27,304 nucleotides of DNA from an uncultured Campylobacter sp. (GTDB lineage Bacteria; Campylobacterota; Campylobacteria; Campylobacterales; Campylobacteraceae), in assembly GCF_938045775.1 (NCBI RefSeq), contig NZ_CALIBH010000118.1:1-27304 (forward strand), given 5' to 3'. Below are positions 1 through 6,801 of the stretch, piece after piece. The translations under genes and the position numbers were made by a program. Below the pieces are notes generated by a model. That model was given only the letters and a program-made list of their open reading frames with translations, searched no databases and was not told where the DNA came from. How positions within the stretch are numbered: the stretch's first letter is position 1; each line of letters starts with the position of its first letter.

Positions 1-431
1 ACGCCGCTTACGTGCTGATGCACATGCAAGGAAAGCCGCAAAATATGCAGCTTGCGCCCAAATATGACGATCTTATGGGTGAGATCGATGAGTTTTTTGC
101 GCAGAATTTGCAGCAGCTGCAAAGTGCGGGGCTTAAAAAGATCATCCTTGACGTGGGTATCGGCTTTGGCAAGACCGCCGAGCAAAATTTAGTGCTGATT
201 AAAAATTTGCAGCATTTCTTGCACTTCGGCTGCCCGCTGCTTGTAGGCGCGAGTAGAAAGAGCGTTATCGATTTTTACAGCCCCTCTGCGGTCTCGGACA
301 GGCTTGCAGGCTCGCTGTATCTGCATCAGATCGCCGCTTTAAACGGCGCTGCGATCATCCGTACTCACGATGTTTTCGAACATGCTCAAATGCTGCGGCT
401 AATGCGCGCGATGGATCGGATTCTGCTATAG
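1..431 (+). CDS. folP: Dihydropteroate synthase, C-terminal part (5' end outside window)
   Basis: This is the 3' end of a dihydropteroate synthase gene, the folate-pathway enzyme that joins p-aminobenzoate to hydroxymethyl-dihydropterin diphosphate in the cytoplasm. The frame is already open at the first whole codon (position 3) and reads AAYVLMHMQGKPQNMQ, so the GTG at position 12 is not the true start. Family landmarks are the LMHMQGKP block, DVGIGFGKT (usually written DPGIGFGK, so Pro is Val here), GASRKS and the closing RTHDV, which matches the substrate-binding Arg-His loop. The TAG stop is at 429-431. Roughly the last 140 residues are present. Everything upstream, including the N-terminal part, is beyond the window edge. 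Confidence 0.93.
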   Translation, partial: AAYVLMHMQGKPQNMQLAPKYDDLMGEIDEFFAQNLQQLQSAGLKKIILDVGIGFGKTAEQNLVLIKNLQHFLHFGCPLLVGASRKSVIDFYSPSAVSDRLAGSLYLHQIAALNGAAIIRTHDVFEHAQMLRLMRAMDRILL

Positions 432-1098
432 TAAAATTTCAAAAAACTTATCGGAATTCTGAGGAATTTTCTTGAAATTTCATGGCTTGGCAAGATTTTG
501 ATAAAACCCGCTTTTTATAGAATTTTAAAATTTGTCCGAGTCAAATCTTTATAATTTTTATAAATTCTATCAAAGAGCGTTTTGCAAAATTTCATTAGAA
601 TTCTTTCGTGCTTGGTTTTTTTCTTGGAATTTATTGCGTGTCCGCTTCTAAAATTTTATCAAATTATGCGTTGGTGCTTAAATCTTAACAAATCTCGCGC
701 TGAAGATTATTGTGGCCGATAAAAATTCTACGTAGCGAGCCTATGTATGCGAACAGGTACAGCGCGTGAAATTTGCAAGCGGTGTGTATATTTTATAAAA
801 AACGCCCACGCTGATCTACATTGCAAGCGAATCACGTGCATAAACAAAATCCTAAATCGCGCCACTATAATTTGCACCGCAAGCTTGCAATTTGATCAAA
901 TTTAGCGCGTACCAGCGGAACGACAAAACTGAACGAAAAGCGTGCGGCGCGGCAAATTTTAAATTTATTTTACGCGGCGACGTAGAGTTTTAAAATTTAT
1001 TTTCCGCGATGGCGCAAAATTTTAAATTTATCTGCCACAAAAACAGAGACCACTACCGCTTAAGTCGCAAATTTTGGTAACGGTAAAAACTAGAGTCG
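432..1098. other. Non-coding gap with AT-block repeats
   Basis: No convincing gene lies in these 667 bases on either strand. Directly after folP there is a 9-bp inverted repeat, AAATTTCAA (434-442) and TTGAAATTT (472-480), with a 29-base spacer. It is a weak candidate for a folP terminator and lacks a GC stem. Positions 954-1031 hold three spaced AnTn blocks, listed separately. A 15/16-base near repeat, CTACCGCTTAAGTCG at 1053-1067 and CTACCGCTTAAAGTCG at 1099-1114, has its second copy at the end of the neighbouring minus-strand gene. The upstream copy may be a leftover of a small duplication of that gene end. Confidence 0.7.
954..1031. repeat. Three AnTn blocks spaced 31-32 bp
   Basis: The 15-mer AAATTTTAAATTTAT occurs at 954-968 and again at 1017-1031, 63 bp apart. 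A middle block ends in the same AAATTTAT at 993-1000. The shared AAATTTAT ends therefore start at 961, 993 and 1024, spaced 32 and 31 bp, close to three turns of B-DNA. GC-rich stretches such as ACGCGGCGACGTAGAG separate the blocks. Phased A-tracts of AnTn type are known to bend DNA, so a curved segment or nucleoid-protein site is an inference. No protein-coding reading explains the pattern. Confidence 0.6.
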
Positions 1099-2157
1099 CT
1101 ACCGCTTAAAGTCGTGGATTTCGATATTTGCGCCATATTTTTTGCAAAGCTCGCTTACCTTTTCTTTCAATTTCTCCTCGTCATAGCAGATAAGATCGAT
1201 GTATGCGTGTCTCTGTCCGGTTGCGCCGCCGATTATCTCTAGAAATGAGCTGCAGCTTTCTAGCTCCTCGTCCTCGATCTTGTTTCGCAGATCAAAGCCC
1301 GCCTGCACGTCGCCGCCGTTATCAATGCTAAGAAAGCAAAATTTGATACCGAGCTCGAAGGCTTCGTTGTAGATGTCGCGCTCGCCGTTTAGGTACTGAT
1401 TTACGATGGCCGTTAGGCAGGTGGTGCCCACGATCACGTCCTCGCGCACCTCGCTACCGCGCGGCTCCATCTCGTAGCTGAAAAAATTCTTTAGCGGTTC
1501 GCGCGCAGCTTTTTCGCCGAATTTCTCATCGATCAGATCGGCAAATTCGCTTAGCGGCACGCCGTTTTCCTGCGGCTGGGCCAGCACTTCAAGCATGCCT
1601 AAAGTGTTAATGACCGTCGTCTCGCCGATGATGTTATCAAGTAGGATGAAACTTAGATTGCCCGCTTTGCCCTCGTCCTGCGCGAGTAGAGCCGCTAGGT
1701 TTTTGTTGTAAATTTTAATATCCACGTCGCTTTCGTTAAACTGCGCGTAGATCATCGACTCCTCGGCGTTTACGTGCGTATTGTACATCTCGATCCCGCC
1801 GATACCTCGCGGTGCACGCGGCTTTCCGAGCGTGCAGCGCATTTTGGATTCGAGCTGCCTAGGCATAGCGTTTTTGATAAAGCTTAGCCAAAATAATCGG
1901 TGCCTCATACCCTCGGGAGTTAGCACCAGATCGAGCTTATCGCCCGCGAGCCCCGTCATAAAATAGGGCTCGGCAAGGCAAATACGAAGCTTCTCGTCGG
2001 TCTTTTGCATCGCCTTTTCAAACTCTTTTGCCGCCAAATCAGCCTTGATCTCGTCTATCGCGCCGCTAAATTCCGCCCAAAATTTATCCACTCTGCCGGC
2101 AAACGTACTTGGAATTTGCGCTTTTTCAGCTTTTTTGCCCAAACCGAATAGCCCCAT
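1099..2157 (-). CDS. Uncharacterised protein, DUF695-like layout, MGLF N-terminus
   Basis: I do not recognise a function for this 352-residue soluble protein. I chose the ATG at 2155-2157 (MGLFGLGKKAEKAQ) because a good ribosome site, AAAGGAGAG, sits just before it at about 2161-2169. A longer reading starting ten codons upstream lacks this. There is no signal peptide or membrane segment. A short amphipathic start is followed by a charged helical region (about 20-60), then a mixed alpha/beta region containing GKPRAPRG and ILLDNIIGE. The order of a prediction-like first half followed by an L-L-D-x-x-x-G-E block recalls DUF695-type domains, but this is memory-based and weak. The gene is divergent from the DUF2314-ankyrin gene at 2355, which also starts MGLF, so the two may share the 197-bp promoter region and a process. 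Confidence 0.75.
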   Translation of the reverse strand: MGLFGLGKKAEKAQIPSTFAGRVDKFWAEFSGAIDEIKADLAAKEFEKAMQKTDEKLRICLAEPYFMTGLAGDKLDLVLTPEGMRHRLFWLSFIKNAMPRQLESKMRCTLGKPRAPRGIGGIEMYNTHVNAEESMIYAQFNESDVDIKIYNKNLAALLAQDEGKAGNLSFILLDNIIGETTVINTLGMLEVLAQPQENGVPLSEFADLIDEKFGEKAAREPLKNFFSYEMEPRGSEVREDVIVGTTCLTAIVNQYLNGERDIYNEAFELGIKFCFLSIDNGGDVQAGFDLRNKIEDEELESCSSFLEIIGGATGQRHAYIDLICYDEEKLKEKVSELCKKYGANIEIHDFKR

Positions 2158-2354
2158 AATCTCTCCTTTAATTAAATTTAAACGCAATTATAGCTAATTT
2201 TGCGCGGGTGCGGAACGCGAGCTGCAAAACTGCCCTGCTCTTCTGCGCTCCGCTATACGGCTCGCGCGGTGAAATTTTGCCCGCTATTTTAATCAGGCAA
2301 ATGAAAGTAAATTTAAAATACAATACGAATCTCAACTAAATTTAAGGGGAGCAA

Positions 2355-3206
2355 ATGGGACTGTTTAAAAAACTATTCGGCGGCGATGACGCGTGCTCGA
2401 AAGATAGTGATAGCAAAGGTGCGCAAGATGAAAACGCCGCGGCAAAAGACGCAAAAGAGAGCGAGCCCGTGTTTCACGCGGACGGCGAAGATGAGGCGAT
2501 GCTAAAAGCATTCGAGCAGGCGCGAAAGAGCTTTCGCTACTTCTGGCGCGAGCTATATTGGGAGCGTCTCCGCATCGCCCCCGCGCTTAGCTTTGCCTGC
2601 GTCAAGGTCGCCTTTTCGCAAGAGCTAAATGGCAGCACCGAGGTCGAGCATATGTGGGTAAACGACGTGTATTTTGACGGCGAGCGCGTTTGCGGCGTGC
2701 TCGTAAACGCCCCGAACGTGCTAAGCAACGTCAAAAACGGCGACGAGGTCGCAGTGCCACTAGAGCAGATCAGCGACTGGATGTTTGCGATAGAGGGCAA
2801 GACCTACGGCGGCTTTAGCGTGCAGGCGATGCGCAAGGCTATGAGCCAGAGCGAGCGCGCCGAGCACGACGAGGCGTGGGGGCTAAATTTCGGCGATCCT
2901 GACGTCGTGCTGGTGGCGTACGAACAGCAGGAACATCCGCAAAATTTAACCGAGCACCCGATGAGCGTCAATACGAAGAAAAATTTCGAGGAGTTTTTGC
3001 GCGGGTATCCGGACGAGATCACGCGCACGGACGATAAGGGCTACACGATGCTGCACCACGAGGCGATCGCGGGCAATCTGACGAGAGTTGAGCTTTTGCT
3101 TGCTAAGGGTGCGGATAAAAACGCTAAAAATATCCACGGCAAAACCGCGCTTGATTATGCTAGAGCGCTTGGTTGGGATCACGTCGCAGAGGCGCTTAAC
3201 GAGTAG
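2355..3206 (+). CDS. DUF2314 domain protein with C-terminal ankyrin repeats
   Basis: A 283-residue cytoplasmic protein of unknown biochemical role. The ATG follows AAGGGGAGCAA, a strong ribosome site. Residues 1-10 (MGLFKKLFGG) could form a small amphipathic helix. Residues 11-45 are an acidic, Ala/Lys/Asp-rich linker. Residues about 46-160 match DUF2314: a helical ARKSFRYFWREL block, VKVAFSQ, EHMWVNDV, GVLVNAP, KNGDEV and finally ISDWM. Residues about 215-283 form about two ankyrin-type units with DDKGYTMLHHEAIAGN, VELLLAKGADKNAKN and HGKTALDYARALG. DUF2314 and ankyrin modules are common in proteins of unknown role near toxin-immunity loci, but nothing here proves that. A divergent MGLF-type gene lies upstream, and two overlapping hairpins and a C9T9 tract lie downstream. 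Confidence 0.85.
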   Translation: MGLFKKLFGGDDACSKDSDSKGAQDENAAAKDAKESEPVFHADGEDEAMLKAFEQARKSFRYFWRELYWERLRIAPALSFACVKVAFSQELNGSTEVEHMWVNDVYFDGERVCGVLVNAPNVLSNVKNGDEVAVPLEQISDWMFAIEGKTYGGFSVQAMRKAMSQSERAEHDEAWGLNFGDPDVVLVAYEQQEHPQNLTEHPMSVNTKKNFEEFLRGYPDEITRTDDKGYTMLHHEAIAGNLTRVELLLAKGADKNAKNIHGKTALDYARALGWDHVAEALNE

Positions 3207-3213
3207 ATAGCAT

Positions 3214-3271
3214 TTTACAGCCTATGCGGGCGGGCTAAATTTGGCTGTAAATTAAAATTTAGCCTGCGCCC
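3214..3271 (+). terminator. Overlapping inverted repeats after the DUF2314-ankyrin gene
   Basis: Two inverted repeats interlock eight bases after the stop codon. Repeat A pairs TTTACAGCC (3214-3222) with GGCTGTAAA (3243-3251), nine perfect pairs. Repeat B pairs GGGCGGGCTAAATTT (3228-3242) with AAATTTAGCCTGCGCCC (3255-3271), ten plus five pairs with a two-base bulge. The right arm of A is in the loop of B and the left arm of B is in the loop of A. The structures are therefore either alternatives to each other or a partial pseudoknot. Repeat B is followed, 13 bases later, by nine T residues, so a role in stopping transcription is plausible, although the spacing is not the usual one. Confidence 0.6.
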
Positions 3272-3275
3272 TGTG

Positions 3276-3293
3276 CCCCCCCCCTTTTTTTTT
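3276..3293. repeat. C9T9 homopolymer tract
   Basis: Nine C (3276-3284) are followed directly by nine T (3285-3293). Long G/C runs are known slippage sites behind phase variation in Campylobacter. This tract lies between genes: 70 bases after the DUF2314-ankyrin stop and about 120 bases before the antitoxin start. Length change would not shift a reading frame that I can see, but could alter transcription or RNA structure. It could also be a sequencing-sensitive run. Confidence 0.9.
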
Positions 3294-3414
3294 ACCCAAG
3301 CCAATAACCCGCAAATTCCTTTTAATCAAATTTAGGCAGCATGAAGCTATTTTAAAATTTTACAAAAGCTGCATTTTAAAATTTTTTAGTAAAATAAAAC
3401 GCAAAGGAGCTACG

Positions 3415-3642
3415 ATGGCGACGATCAATATAAAAACACAAAACGATAACACCATAAAAGCTATAAAGGCTTTGCTGCTACTTGATCCGACGGCGACTAT
3501 AGTTTGCGACGAACCTATGCTAAGCGAATCCGATCAAAAAAAGCTCGACGAGATAATAGATCGATTGGACAAAGGCGAATTGAAGCTTTATAACGATGAT
3601 GAGATAAAAGAAAGGCTAGCCAAAAAAGGGCTCGCGTGGTAA
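3415..3642 (+). CDS. Antitoxin of a ParE/RelE-type toxin-antitoxin pair
   Basis: A 75-residue protein lying directly before, and overlapping by seven bases, a ParE/RelE-type toxin gene; this order and overlap are typical of type II pairs, where the antitoxin binds and blocks the toxin and represses the operon. The ATG follows AAAGGAGCTACG. The N-terminal half (TINIKTQNDNTIKAIKALLLL) looks like a short beta strand plus helix, and the acidic, helical C-terminal half (LSESDQKKLDEIIDRL and onward to LAKKGLAW) would be the toxin-binding part. I cannot place it firmly in a named antitoxin family; the call rests mainly on the neighbour. The frame looks intact although the toxin is broken. Confidence 0.75.
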   Translation: MATINIKTQNDNTIKAIKALLLLDPTATIVCDEPMLSESDQKKLDEIIDRLDKGELKLYNDDEIKERLAKKGLAW

Positions 3643-3898
3643 TTTTATACTCTGAAAATTTCGTGAGCGAACTCGAAAATATCGCGAATTTTATAGCTTT
3701 GCACAGCGAAGCTCGGGCTGATGATTTTATGCGCGAGCTCAAAAGCGAAATCGAGAAAATCCCCTTTATGCCGTATCGCTTTAGAAAGAATTTAAAGCAA
3801 AACAGAAACGACGTCAGAGAGATGATCTTTTTCAGATCAAAAAGGACAGCATTATAATTCTATCCATCTTTAAATGCAATTTGACGTGCTTTAGCTAA
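3636..3898 (+). pseudogene. ParE/RelE-type toxin, frameshifted
   Basis: The toxin frame opens with GTG at 3636, inside the last codons of the antitoxin, and reads MVILYSENFVSELENIANF through NDVREMIF, which fits the ParE/RelE fold (helix pair, then a PYRFRKNL segment and the VREMIF strand). After VREMIF it runs into FRSKRTAL and stops at 3855-3857, about 20 residues short. The missing family-typical ending is present in another frame: QIKKDSIIILSIFKCNL, stopping with TAA at 3896-3898. The residues normally between VREMIF and this strand (KGY-type loop) are absent. The shift is the one expected from a deletion of 3n+1 bases near 3826-3836. The product is probably inactive. Confidence 0.8.
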
Positions 3899-3953
3899 AA
3901 TTTTGATTTTGCCCTCACGTGCACTGAAAGCAGCCGCCTAAAACCTCGCATTT

Positions 3954-4208
3954 CTCGCAGATCTGCACATATATGACCCCCTCGCCCTGCACCAGCTCGC
4001 TCGACGGAATCTGCGCGAGGTCGTAGTCGGCACGGCAGAGCTCGACGGCCTCGGCACGATCAGGTAGGGATTCGTCGAGATGAGTAACGTCCGGCTGGTC
4101 GAGGATATGACCGACCTCATCGCGGCTCAGCGCGCCTACAAGGCCAACTCAAAGACGATCACGACGAGCGACGATATGCTCTCGATCGTAAATAGTCTAA
4201 AAAGATAG
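3954..4208 (+). pseudogene. flgG: Relic of the flagellar distal rod gene flgG (3' end only)
   Basis: FlgG builds the distal rod of the flagellum. Only its last ~80 codons are visible. In one frame the DNA reads YDPLALHQL (compare the usual FxNPAGLHxL), VVVGTAELDGLGTIR, then an in-frame TAG at 4065-4067 exactly where FlgG normally has Gln (IRQGF), then GFVEMSNVRLVEDMTDLI, AAQRAYKANSKTITTSDDML and SIVNSLKR, ending in TAG at 4206-4208. The C-terminal part is a near-textbook FlgG ending. The segment before VVVG has lost residues of the NLYxxTxASG region, so small deletions are likely too. No start codon, no upstream rod domain and no other flagellar gene are in the window. I read it as a decayed remnant, consistent with a lineage that lost motility. 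Confidence 0.85.
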
Positions 4209-4416
4209 TCTAAAATAGGCTAAATTTACGCCGTCTGGCCTGAAACTGCCTTGCGGATTTTGGGTTAGGCGGCTTTTTAAATTTGGCCCGCTTTTGCCGT
4301 TTTTTGCGGGGTTAAATTTAGGCAAAATTGAGCGGTTTTTACATCGCGGCTCGCGAAAGCTAAATTTGAGTAAATTTAGGCTAAATTTTACGAGCAGTGC
4401 GGTTTTTTAAGGCGTC

Positions 4417-4449
4417 AAGGCGGCTCAATTTACCTGGATTTACCGCCTT
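4417..4449. terminator. Possible hairpin after the Sel1 gene
   Basis: AAGGCGG (4417-4423) and CCGCCTT (4443-4449) form a seven-pair stem with a 19-base loop, 13 bases beyond the minus-strand stop of the Sel1-repeat gene. On the minus strand no T-run follows, so an intrinsic terminator is only weakly supported. Confidence 0.25.
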
Positions 4450-4462
4450 TTAGCGTTCTAAC

Positions 4463-5053
4463 TCACAATCCTTGCTCGTCTAGGATTTTATATTTGTCGC
4501 AACCGTCTTTATCTCCCAAATCGCATGCCTTGCCGAAATACTTTTTGGCTATTTTTTCGTCTCGTTTCATCCCTTGACCGTTGTGATATAAAATTCCGAC
4601 ATTAAAACAACCTTGTGCAATTTCAAATTCACAAGTTTTTGAAAATAACTCGGCTGCATTTTTGTAGTTTTGCTCCACGCCTTGACCGTTAGTATACAAA
4701 ACCCCAAGATTATAGCAGCTCATTTTTTCTCCCATCTTACAAGCTTTTAAGAATAGTGCGCTTGCCTTTTTATGGTCTTGCATGGTTCCCCGTCCTTTTT
4801 CGTATAAAACTCCTAAGTTGTAGCAGCCTGTTTCATCTCCTAATTCGCAAGCTTTGGAGAAAAAAATTCTAGCTTTTTCGTAATCTTGTTTTATGCCTAA
4901 TCCTTTATTGTAAGCTACTCCTAAGTTAAAACATCCTTGGCTAATCCTTCTATCGCAGGCATTTTGAAAAAAATTTATATCTGTGAGCTTTATATCCTCG
5001 TCCGCCGCAAACAAAACCGTCCCGCAGGCGAGCGCTGCGATTAATCTTTTCAT
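4463..5053 (-). CDS. Secreted Sel1-repeat cysteine-rich protein (Hcp-like)
   Basis: A 196-residue exported protein made almost wholly of Sel1-like repeats. Residues 1-17 (MKRLIAALACGTVLFAA) are a signal peptide with a likely cleavage after Ala. Four 36-residue repeats then follow, each with the pattern GCxNLGVxYxxGxG, a helix with Ala-Lys, and a FxKAC ending, plus a final partial unit. Each unit carries two cysteines about eight residues apart across the repeat boundary (for example KACELGDETGC), the disulphide-bridging layout of the Helicobacter cysteine-rich proteins. Sel1 repeats serve as protein-binding scaffolds; a periplasmic or secreted scaffold is inferred. The ATG at 5051-5053 is preceded by a weak TAGGAGTAA-like ribosome site. 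It stands alone, with degenerate non-coding DNA on both sides. Confidence 0.88.
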   Translation of the reverse strand: MKRLIAALACGTVLFAADEDIKLTDINFFQNACDRRISQGCFNLGVAYNKGLGIKQDYEKARIFFSKACELGDETGCYNLGVLYEKGRGTMQDHKKASALFLKACKMGEKMSCYNLGVLYTNGQGVEQNYKNAAELFSKTCEFEIAQGCFNVGILYHNGQGMKRDEKIAKKYFGKACDLGDKDGCDKYKILDEQGL

Positions 5054-5532
5054 AAATTTACTCCTACCAAAATTTTTATCGGCATTTTATAAAATTTAGC
5101 ATTAAAAAAATGCAAATTTTCATTAAAGGTTTGAAATTCGAGCAAGCCTGATTTTGCCGAGTTTGCTCAAAATCACACCGTAAAGAAAGCCGTCAAATTT
5201 AGCCTATTTAGGGTAAATTGAGCGCCAACGCCGCCGCAAAAACCCGAATAGCCGCTCTAAAACCCGTAAATTTGCTCGCTTGCACCCAGAAATTTGCCGC
5301 CGATAACCACGGAAAATTTACCACGCATAAGATCGTATCGCTGCTGTCATCATGTTTCCCTAAATCTTAGCGTAAAATTTCGCCGCAGCAATGCCGCAGC
5401 GACATAATCTCGTTACCCCGCAACGATGCCGCGCCACCCGCAGCGATATTGCGCCGATATAATTTCATTGCCGTAGCCTCGTTGTCGCAGCAATGTCGCC
5501 TCGCTACCGCGCCCGTCGCAAAGTTTCAAATT
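5054..5532. other. Non-coding gap with degenerate repeats
   Basis: I see no gene in these 479 bases. The part at about 5380-5525 is a run of imperfect, GC-rich repeats built from words such as CGCAGCAATG, CGCAACGATG and CGTAGCCTCG. The clearest pair is CGACATAATCTCGTTACC (5400-5417) and CGATATAATTTCATTGCC (5455-5472), 55 bp apart and different at four sites, all transitions. The open frame on the plus strand that crosses from here into 5898 is a shadow of the kinase-like gene. Confidence 0.6.
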
Positions 5533-6099
5533 TTACTTTTTATCGTGGTTTTTAACCAGATATTCTATGATATTTACCGCGTTATCGATGCCGCAATACG
5601 ACGTGTCGATGCAGATATTGTAGTTTGCGGACGCGCCCCAGACTTGGTTGGTGTAGTATTGATGAAAACTCATCCTGCCTGCGTCGCTGTTTTCCATATA
5701 CTCGCGCGCGTCGGTATGACCCTCTTTTTCCAATCTAGCGAGCTTAAACTCATCGCTCGCGCGCAAAAATACCGTCAGCAGATCCGGATGTCCGCGCAAG
5801 AAAAACCCGGCGCAGCGTCCAAGCACTATAACGTTGCCGCCCGAGACGATCTTTTCGTAAATTGCTACGATGCGATCGCGCTTCTGCTCATTGGCTAGCT
5901 CGTTGTGCGAGATTGCCTGAAGCAGCGTATTTACGGGCATTTCGTTGTAGAACTCATACATCTGCTCGAAGCAGCCAAGCTCGTCTGCTTTGCGGAGCAG
6001 ATCCGCCTTGGCTAGATAGGTGTAGCCTAAGCGCTCGGCTAGTTTGCGCGCGGTTTCGCGCCCACCTGCGCCCGTTTGTCTAGCGATCGAGATTATCAT
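5533..6099 (-). CDS. Cytidylate-kinase-like family protein
   Basis: A 188-residue P-loop protein of the cytidylate-kinase-like family (the Cytidylate_kin2 group), which has the fold of a nucleoside monophosphate kinase but a mostly unproven substrate. The N-terminus MIISIARQTGAGGRETARKL holds the nucleotide-binding loop (QTGAGGRE), followed by LAERLGYTYLAKADLL as in CMP kinases. NVIVLGRCAGFFLRG is the strand and Arg-rich segment that follows, and the part with VFLRASDEFKLARL is the lid-like region. The ATG at 6097-6099 has AAGGAGAAAAT before it. It begins nine bases after lrgB ends, so it is almost surely the third gene of the lrgA-lrgB transcript. This suggests a role tied to that membrane pair, but the substrate is unknown. 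The true CMP kinase gene is not in this window. Confidence 0.85.
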   Translation of the reverse strand: MIISIARQTGAGGRETARKLAERLGYTYLAKADLLRKADELGCFEQMYEFYNEMPVNTLLQAISHNELANEQKRDRIVAIYEKIVSGGNVIVLGRCAGFFLRGHPDLLTVFLRASDEFKLARLEKEGHTDAREYMENSDAGRMSFHQYYTNQVWGASANYNICIDTSYCGIDNAVNIIEYLVKNHDKK

Positions 6100-6108
6100 A
6101 TTTTCTCC

Positions 6109-6801
6109 TTAGATGAAATGTGCAAATATACCGGCACCGATGACGGTAAGAAGTCCCGTAACTGCCATTGCTAAAGACGCCATCGCGCCCTCTACGTCAC
6201 CGATCTCAAGAGCGCGCGCCGTTCCCATCGCATGGCTCGCGCAGCCTAGGGCGATACCTTTTGCCATCGCCTTTTTTATGCCAAAAATTTTAAGTAGTGC
6301 CTCGCCAAATACACTGCCGATGATGCCCGTAGCGATGATGCAGGCCACCGTTAGTGTCACGATGCCGCCTAAGCTTTCGCTGATACCCATACCGATTGGT
6401 GCCGTGACGGATTTTGGTAGTAGCGTGACATACATTGTGTGATTTAGCCCAAATATCACCGACATCGCGTAGATGCTGCCTAGCCCTGCGATCATACCCG
6501 AAATCAGTCCTGCAAAAATAGCTAAAAAATTACTTCGTAAAAGCGCCAGCTGCTCGTATAGCGGCACAGCTAGACAGACGGTGATCGGCGTTAAGAAAAA
6601 GCTAATGTGCGAGGCGCTCGCGTTAAATTTCTCGTATGGAATTTTAAAGATTAAAAGCACGCAGACGGTAAGCACGATACCGATTAGAAGCGGGTTGAAA
6701 ATAGTTAGCTTAAAGCGCTTTTTTAGATAAAGTCCCAGCTCAAACGAGCCTAGGCACAAAAATACGCCGAAAAAAGCGGAGTTCATTAAAATTTCTCTCA
6801 T
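6109..6801 (-). CDS. lrgB: LrgB family membrane protein
   Basis: A 230-residue inner-membrane protein with about six to seven hydrophobic segments, of the LrgB/CidB/YohK family. Typical family landmarks are FNPLLIGI near residue 36, a LLPKSVTAPIGMGISESLGG block, and SHAMGTARALEIGDVEGA near the C-terminus. LrgA and LrgB family pairs have been linked to murein hydrolase control, programmed lysis and, in some bacteria, pyruvate uptake. The role here is not shown by the sequence. Its ATG overlaps the end of lrgA (four shared bases, ATGA type), so translation is likely coupled. The kinase-like gene follows nine bases later. Confidence 0.92.
   Translation of the reverse strand: MREILMNSAFFGVFLCLGSFELGLYLKKRFKLTIFNPLLIGIVLTVCVLLIFKIPYEKFNASASHISFFLTPITVCLAVPLYEQLALLRSNFLAIFAGLISGMIAGLGSIYAMSVIFGLNHTMYVTLLPKSVTAPIGMGISESLGGIVTLTVACIIATGIIGSVFGEALLKIFGIKKAMAKGIALGCASHAMGTARALEIGDVEGAMASLAMAVTGLLTVIGAGIFAHFI

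Noticed and set aside
12..431. GTG at position 12 as the folP start
   Set aside because: The frame is open upstream to the window edge and reads the conserved residues before LMHMQG, so the gene begins outside the window.
954..1031. Possible CRISPR array (spaced short repeats)
   Set aside because: Repeats are AT words of variable length, spacing is 31-32 bp including the word, and no cas gene is near.
2537..3182. Several minus-strand frames under the DUF2314-ankyrin gene
   Set aside because: Shadows of a well-supported gene with its own ribosome site and domain motifs.
5449..5898. 149-codon plus-strand frame
   Set aside because: It is antisense to the kinase-like gene, has no ribosome site and begins in degenerate repeats.
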